Shown: positions 59,651 through 64,000 of the stretch, piece by piece | Numbering within the stretch: position 1 is the first letter of the stretch | Layout of the letters: each line of letters begins with the position of its first letter | Made by a program: the position numbers and the translations under genes | Notes under the pieces: generated by a model | What the model saw: only the letters and a program-made list of their open reading frames with translations | What the model was told of the DNA's origin: nothing | Databases searched by the model: none | Source of the DNA: Teretinema sp942493045 | Lineage (GTDB): Bacteria; Spirochaetota; Spirochaetia; Treponematales; Treponemataceae | DNA: 64,000 bases | Assembly: GCA_942493045.1 (NCBI GenBank) | Contig: OW818665.1 | Coordinates: 310,001 to 374,000, forward strand | Reading direction: 5' to 3'

Positions 59651-60295
59651 ATGAGATGCGAGACGATTGCCGAACTGGTCAAACTCTGGGAAGAAGACCC
59701 GAATGCCGGAATCTCAAAAGCCGGTTTCGCGGATTTGCAGGCCCATCTGGAAAGCTGCCCGGCCTGCAGGGCGCGTTACGGCAGTCTGTCTTTTTTCATC
59801 GGGCGTGAGTATGCCAGGGCGCCGGAGTCAATCCGGCCGGAAGAGGGCTGCCTGCCCGGTTTTGAGGATTCCGTAATGCGTATGATCCGGGAGTCCGAGA
59901 GCAAAAAAGAGCGGCGGTCGCTCCGGGTTATGTATCGCTATCCGCGGTTCGCGGCCGCGGCGGCCGCGCTGGTTTTCATTTTCGTCTTCGGCTTTGTGTA
60001 TCGGGGAATGATGAGCTCTCCAGAGCCGGCGGCAATTCCCGTCCATTTTACCTTTAACGCCCCAGAGGCCGATTCCGTTGTTCTGGTTGGCTCCTTTCCC
60101 GGCTGGTCTGCCGACAGCGGCCGGAGCATGAAGCGTAGTCAGAGCGGTCAATGGGAACTGACGGTGTACTTTGACCGCAGCGGTATATATACCTATAATT
60201 TTCTGGTGGACGGAACCGAATGGGTGCCCGATCCCGCTGCCGCCGAAACGGTCGATGACGGCTTCGGCGGGCTTAATTCGCTGATCAGGCTGTAG
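59651..60295 (+). CDS. Zinc-finger anti-sigma factor with exported CBM48/AMPK-type glycogen-binding-like domain
   Basis: The 214-aa product has the anti-sigma zinc motif His32-x3-Cys36-x2-Cys39 (AHLESCPAC), one transmembrane helix (about 99-117) and a C-terminal domain (about 130-214). That domain reads as an early-set/CBM48 module: VVLVGSFPGWS, then WELTVYFDRSGIYTYNFLVDG and EWVPDPAA. Such modules bind alpha-glucans in AMPK-beta and branching enzymes. Here it would face the periplasm and could be the signal sensor. It directly follows the sigma gene. The sugar ligand is inference. Confidence 0.82.
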   Translation: MRCETIAELVKLWEEDPNAGISKAGFADLQAHLESCPACRARYGSLSFFIGREYARAPESIRPEEGCLPGFEDSVMRMIRESESKKERRSLRVMYRYPRFAAAAAALVFIFVFGFVYRGMMSSPEPAAIPVHFTFNAPEADSVVLVGSFPGWSADSGRSMKRSQSGQWELTVYFDRSGIYTYNFLVDGTEWVPDPAAAETVDDGFGGLNSLIRL

Positions 60296-60306
60296 GGGAG
60301 GACGAT

Positions 60307-60774
60307 ATGAAAAGATTCCTGGCTATTGCGTTGCTGACGCTCGGCTGTTTGGCGCTGCTTAGCGCGGACTCTCCTGAGGAAAAGTGGCAGCAGTCCTTTG
60401 ACCGCTCCTTTTCTCTGACTCTTGAATCCCGGGAGGCGCCGGTCTCCGCTGTGATAACCGAACGTTACCGGCGGCTTACCGCTGGACGCATCACTGCCGC
60501 CGGCGACCCGGCCGCGGCCGGCGAGGCCTCTGCCCTGTTACTGCTACGCTATGAACGGGATATCCGCTCAGGGGTGGACCTGCAGGCAGCCGGCGCCCGT
60601 CTGGTACAGGCGCTGCGCTTAATGAACCGCCTTACCCAACCGGAAAAGGCGCAGCGCCGGTTGGAGCTGCTGCGCAGGGGATCGGCCGGCGGCAGTCCCG
60701 GAAGCGGCTTTTCCGGAAGGCTGGGGGACGATCAGCGCCGGTATCTTCGCGGAATAGACAGGGGCAATGACTAA
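60307..60774 (+). CDS. Small secreted protein, sigma operon member
   Basis: The 155-aa product has a signal peptide (about 1-20) and a mature part rich in Arg, Ala and Leu helices (about 60-130). I do not recognise a family. GGGGAGG precedes the ATG and the stop abuts the next ATG (TAAATG). It belongs to the five-gene sigma operon and is presumably periplasmic. Confidence 0.6.
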   Translation: MKRFLAIALLTLGCLALLSADSPEEKWQQSFDRSFSLTLESREAPVSAVITERYRRLTAGRITAAGDPAAAGEASALLLLRYERDIRSGVDLQAAGARLVQALRLMNRLTQPEKAQRRLELLRRGSAGGSPGSGFSGRLGDDQRRYLRGIDRGND

Positions 60775-61476
60775 ATGCGCCGTTCTCCGGTAAACGCTTT
60801 TATATTGATTTTTTTCCTGACGGCAGCCTCTCTGCCGCTTGTGGCCGGAGAACTGGATCAATGGTTTACCATCGATCCCCGCTCGTCCGCCTATATGCCA
60901 ATACGCGCCGACCTGGCCAACCTGGCGGATACCCTGCTGCGGGAGGGTATCCCGGAGAGCCTGCTGATTGAGCGGCTCGATGAAGGCTCGGCGAAAAGAA
61001 TAGCCCCAAGCAGGCTTCTGGAAGCGTTGCGTCTGGATGTAGAAAACCTCCGCTATCTTGGGGCGCTGTATCAGCGCCGCTATCCGCTTTTAGCCGCTGA
61101 CGCCCAGGCCAAAAAAGAAAGCCTGGTGATCGGCAGCCTGATACTGCGTTCGGGAATCAGCCGGGACGATATCGAGCGCAGCCTGCCTCTCAGCGAAGCC
61201 GGCGGAACCGTACGGCGCAGCCTGGAAGCCCTACTCTCCGTTGCCGCGGTTCAGCGCCGCTCCCCGCTCGTTCCGGCCCAGATACCGCGCCTGACCCAGG
61301 CCCTGGTTTCCTCCTCCGAGAAAGAGGAGCGCTTTCCGGCTCTGTCCTCTTTGTTTCTGCGGGGCCGCGCCGGGGCTCTGCGTGAGAGTGAGATAGCCGA
61401 ACTGGTTATCAGCGTCCTCGGCCGGGGCGGCGGCTTTGTACAGGCCGAAAATGAAATTACCCGGAGGATAAAATGA
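60775..61476 (+). CDS. Secreted helical protein, sigma operon member
   Basis: The 233-aa product has a signal peptide (about 1-25) and a mostly helical, Leu/Arg-rich mature part with repeated SLLIERLDEG- and LVIGSLILRSG-like helices. I do not recognise a family. It starts directly after the previous stop and overlaps the barrel gene by four bases (ATGA), so the products are made together. Confidence 0.6.
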   Translation: MRRSPVNAFILIFFLTAASLPLVAGELDQWFTIDPRSSAYMPIRADLANLADTLLREGIPESLLIERLDEGSAKRIAPSRLLEALRLDVENLRYLGALYQRRYPLLAADAQAKKESLVIGSLILRSGISRDDIERSLPLSEAGGTVRRSLEALLSVAAVQRRSPLVPAQIPRLTQALVSSSEKEERFPALSSLFLRGRAGALRESEIAELVISVLGRGGGFVQAENEITRRIK

Positions 61477-62369
61477 AAAAAAGCCGGTATGCCCTAATCC
61501 TGATACTTGCCAGCTTCGCCGCGGAGCTTTTTGCCGCCGATATCATGACCGGTATCGGCGCGCTCTTCCTTTTCCCTGAAGAGTCTCCACTAATGGCGGC
61601 GACAGCCGAGTTTTCGATCTCCGGGACGCTGTTTTCCACGGAAGATAACGCGCTGTATGCCGGACTGTCCGGAACCGCTAAACTGGACCCTCTGGCGGCG
61701 GATCTTGATTTTTCCGGCTCGGGGAATCTCTTTTTCAGCCGCCTCTGGGGTTTGAATGTCAGTGGAGTGAAATTGAGCCTGGAAGGCGGCCGCTCGGACT
61801 TTACCGGTCAACAATGGCTGACCGGTGAGCTGTCCTTCCCGCTGACCCTTAACGGTGACGGCCTTTCCTTTTCGCTGACGCCCCATCTGGCTTATGCCCC
61901 GCTGGAGGGCGGGTATCTCTCCGCCGGAGCCGGTAGCGAGCTGTCCTTCGCGCTGGGTGAATTGATCGTCAAGCCCGGTTTCTCGTTTACGTCTCTGTGG
62001 TATGACGATGGAGCGCGGCTGTACGAGACCGGCCCCGGCCTCCGCCTGTCCTGGTATCCGCTTTTCCCGCTGACCACGGAAGTGTCGACCCTGTTCCGGT
62101 ATCAAAGCGATAGCCAGGAAACAATAACCGATTCCGCCCTTGAAACGAAACTGCTTATGATACTCTCGCCCTTTGAATGGCTGCTGTTAACCGCCGAAGT
62201 CTCTATTTCCTATCCGGATAGCGCGCTGCCAGCGGCGGCCTTTGTTGAAAGCGCCTTCTTCGTGCATCGTAGCGGGACACAATCTCTGTCGATTCCGCTG
62301 TATTACCGCTACAGCGCGGATGAAATTTTTAACCATGAAATCGGCATGAGTCTTCGGTACTTTTTTTAA
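61473..62369 (+). CDS. Predicted outer-membrane beta-barrel protein, sigma operon member
   Basis: The 298-aa product has a signal peptide (about 1-21). Alternating hydrophobic/polar strands fill the rest, ending in the strand EIGMSLRYFF with the terminal Phe typical of BAM substrates. GGAGG precedes the ATG. As last gene of the sigma/anti-sigma operon it may be the envelope component whose assembly or glycan load is monitored. The family is not recognised. Confidence 0.65.
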   Translation: MKKSRYALILILASFAAELFAADIMTGIGALFLFPEESPLMAATAEFSISGTLFSTEDNALYAGLSGTAKLDPLAADLDFSGSGNLFFSRLWGLNVSGVKLSLEGGRSDFTGQQWLTGELSFPLTLNGDGLSFSLTPHLAYAPLEGGYLSAGAGSELSFALGELIVKPGFSFTSLWYDDGARLYETGPGLRLSWYPLFPLTTEVSTLFRYQSDSQETITDSALETKLLMILSPFEWLLLTAEVSISYPDSALPAAAFVESAFFVHRSGTQSLSIPLYYRYSADEIFNHEIGMSLRYFF

Positions 62370-62423
62370 GGCTGGAAAGGGCCGTTTCAGCAGTAGTTAC
62401 CCAATACATATATCAAGAGCCCG

Positions 62424-62554
62424 CTCTTCGCGTGAGCGGCGGGAGGGGCCGGAGGGCGGGGCGGTTCCCGACCCCGCCGGAGCGTGAGCGCAGCCCCGTA
62501 CAGAGCGGCCGGCGGCTATAGCCGCCGGACACGCCCGCTAGACACGCCCGATTT
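62424..62554. repeat. Intergenic palindromic repeat, copy 2 (longer form)
   Basis: The core (62492-62554) contains a perfect 20-base palindrome, CCGGCGGCTATAGCCGCCGG. A GC-rich stretch of about 50 bases (62437-62490) separates it from the CTCTTCGCGTGAG segment shared with copy 1. Confidence 0.85.
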
Positions 62555-62558
62555 GTTA

Positions 62559-62589
62559 AGCTTCGTGCCATACGGCGCGGGGCTTTTTT
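62559..62589 (+). terminator. Terminator of the second sigma operon
   Basis: An 11-pair stem with three G-U pairs (AGCTTCGTGCC with GGCGCGGGGCT, loop ATAC) is followed by six T's. In RNA it is strong only in the plus direction, so it serves the operon ending at 62369. Confidence 0.75.
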
Positions 62590-62591
62590 AT

Positions 62592-64000
62592 TTACAGGAG
62601 CTCGTCCAGCTCGTCGACAATGGCGGCGAAGGAGCGGCAGGCTTTTTCGATGGGCGCGGGGCTTGCCATGTCCACGCCGGCGACGCGCAGGGCGTCGATC
62701 GGGTAGCGCGAGCCGCCGGATTTCAGGAAGGCGAAGTAGTCCTCGCGCTCTGTTTTGCCGCCGGAGGTAACGCGTTCGGCCAGGGCCAGGGAAGCCGAGA
62801 TGCCGGTGGCGTACTTGTAGACGTAGAAGGCGTTATAAAAATGCGGGATGCGCAGGCCTTCCATATCCGAGTTGGCCTCGAAATTCATCTCCGGTCCGAA
62901 GTACTCCCCCAGCAGGGAGCGGTATTCAGCGCGCAGCAGATCGGCGGTCAGCGGTGTGCCGCCTTCCACCAGGGCGTGGGTGCGCGCTTCAAACTCGGCG
63001 AACATGGTCTGGCGGTAGAGCGTGGCCAGGATGTCGCTGGCCCGGTTACTGAGCAGGTAGGCGCGCATGGCCTTGTCGGTGGTGTGCTTCATCAGGTGCC
63101 GGAACAGCAGGTCCTCGTTGAAGGTGGAGGCGACCTCGGCCTCGAAGATTGTGTAACCGTAGGACAGAAAGGGGTTGGAGCGGGCGGAATACCAGCTGTG
63201 CATGGAGTGGCCGCCTTCGTGGGCCAGGGTGAAGACGTCGCGCAGTACCTCTTCCTTGTAGTTCATCAGTATGTAGGGCTCTCCGTCGTAACCGCCGGAG
63301 GAGAAGGCTCCGGAGCGTTTGCCTTTGTTTTCGTAGCGATCCACCCAGCCGTTAAGCAGGCCGTCGCACAGGGTATCGGTGTATTCAGCGCCGAGCGGTG
63401 CGAGGGCGTCGCCGATCACTCTGACGGCTTCGGTATAGGGCGTAACGCGGCTGACCTCGGCTACCAGCGGCAGATATACGTCCCAGTGGCGCAGTTCAGT
63501 GACACCGAGGACGCGCTTGCGCAGGGCGTAATAGCGGTGCAGGGGTCCTAAGTTGGCGCGGATGGTGGAGACCAGGTTGTCGTAGACGGCTTCCGGAACG
63601 CGGTCCGGAAAGAGGGCCATGGCCCGGGCGCTGCCGTAGCCGCGGATGCGGGCGGCGGCTACGTCCTGATTGACGCTGCCGGTGTACAGGCTGGCGATGG
63701 TATGCTGATGGCTTTCAAACTGCCGGTAAAAGGCGGTGTAGGCGGCTTCCCGGACGCTGCGGTCGCTGTTTTCCAGAAAACGGGTCCAGGTGGTCTGGGT
63801 CAGCGGTTGCTTGCCGTCGGCGGTTTCGATCGTGCCAAAGTCGATATCCACGTTGGTCAGGGCCGAGAAAGCGTTGCGCGGAGCCTGCAGTCCCTCGCTC
63901 TGTAAGGCCAGGATGCGCTCTTCTTTTTCGGAGAGGATGTAGGGCTTCAGGCGCAGCAGTTTGACGAGCCAGGCGCGGTAGGGGGCAAAGCGGTCTGCGG
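62592..64000 (-). CDS. pepF: Oligoendopeptidase F, N-terminus beyond window
   Basis: The reading frame continues unbroken to the right edge. About 469 residues of a roughly 600-residue M3 family zinc peptidase are present. The HEXXH motif is in TLAHEGGHSMHSW; the third zinc ligand lies in the following EAEVASTFNE. Upstream of 63851 the frame reads AWLVKLLRLKPYILSEKEE, a typical PepF helical segment, so the GTG at 63851 is not the real start. It cleaves short oligopeptides in the cytoplasm and serves peptide catabolism. Confidence 0.93.
   Translation of the reverse strand, partial: ADRFAPYRAWLVKLLRLKPYILSEKEERILALQSEGLQAPRNAFSALTNVDIDFGTIETADGKQPLTQTTWTRFLENSDRSVREAAYTAFYRQFESHQHTIASLYTGSVNQDVAAARIRGYGSARAMALFPDRVPEAVYDNLVSTIRANLGPLHRYYALRKRVLGVTELRHWDVYLPLVAEVSRVTPYTEAVRVIGDALAPLGAEYTDTLCDGLLNGWVDRYENKGKRSGAFSSGGYDGEPYILMNYKEEVLRDVFTLAHEGGHSMHSWYSARSNPFLSYGYTIFEAEVASTFNEDLLFRHLMKHTTDKAMRAYLLSNRASDILATLYRQTMFAEFEARTHALVEGGTPLTADLLRAEYRSLLGEYFGPEMNFEANSDMEGLRIPHFYNAFYVYKYATGISASLALAERVTSGGKTEREDYFAFLKSGGSRYPIDALRVAGVDMASPAPIEKACRSFAAIVDELDELL

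Overview
The window reads as chromosomal DNA of a diderm, moderately GC-rich bacterium. It has lipoproteins with lipobox cysteines, predicted outer-membrane barrels, a meso-DAP/lysine branch and an unusually dense signalling repertoire. I lean towards a free-living or gut spirochaete-like lineage, but this is inference from gene content only. I see no rRNA, tRNA, CRISPR array, integrase or insertion sequence.

Layout. 1-1651 (minus): an ECF sigma factor, a membrane anti-sigma-like protein and a caspase-like protease cut by the window edge. 1779-6979 (minus): a YihY/cNMP fusion, glmS and a eukaryote-type guaA. 7131-10404 (plus): dapA-asd-lysA, ending in a bidirectional terminator shared with murD. 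10508-19371: murD with an unknown partner, a FecR-domain protein, murE-ddl-dapF-like, queD and hisH-hisF. 19441-22031: a small membrane protein, a short RecQ helicase and a Crp/Fnr regulator. 22028-29717: a hybrid kinase lacking its phospho-acceptor histidine with a REC-PAS protein, divergent from a CheB-CheR-PAS fusion and a hybrid kinase.

29722-46806 (minus) is the centrepiece: a run of 13 tightly packed signalling genes. Its first six follow the order of the Pseudomonas Wsp surface-sensing operon: MCP, CheW, CheR-TPR, CheW, CheA-REC, CheB. The seventh gene, where Wsp has the REC-GGDEF diguanylate cyclase WspR, is instead a REC-HD-GYP protein, a predicted c-di-GMP phosphodiesterase. More kinases, receivers, a second REC-HD-GYP and a REC-PP2C phosphatase follow. 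Next to it lie three tandem Ig-like/DUF3494 (ice-binding-like) lipoproteins and a six-TM chemoreceptor.

52891-64000: a pair of class III cyclase-like proteins, a CotH-kinase lipoprotein with a barrel protein, a second ECF sigma operon whose anti-sigma factor carries a CBM48-like domain followed by secreted proteins and a barrel, two copies of a palindromic repeat, and a truncated pepF.

Regulatory reading. hisH, murE and fecR have well-formed promoters with 17-bp spacers placed so that the mRNA would be leaderless or nearly so. A shared 14-bp near-palindrome sits at -41.5 relative to the predicted promoter of the kinase/REC-PAS/Crp operon and recurs between the DUF3494 genes and the six-TM receptor. 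It is a candidate operator for the Crp/Fnr protein.
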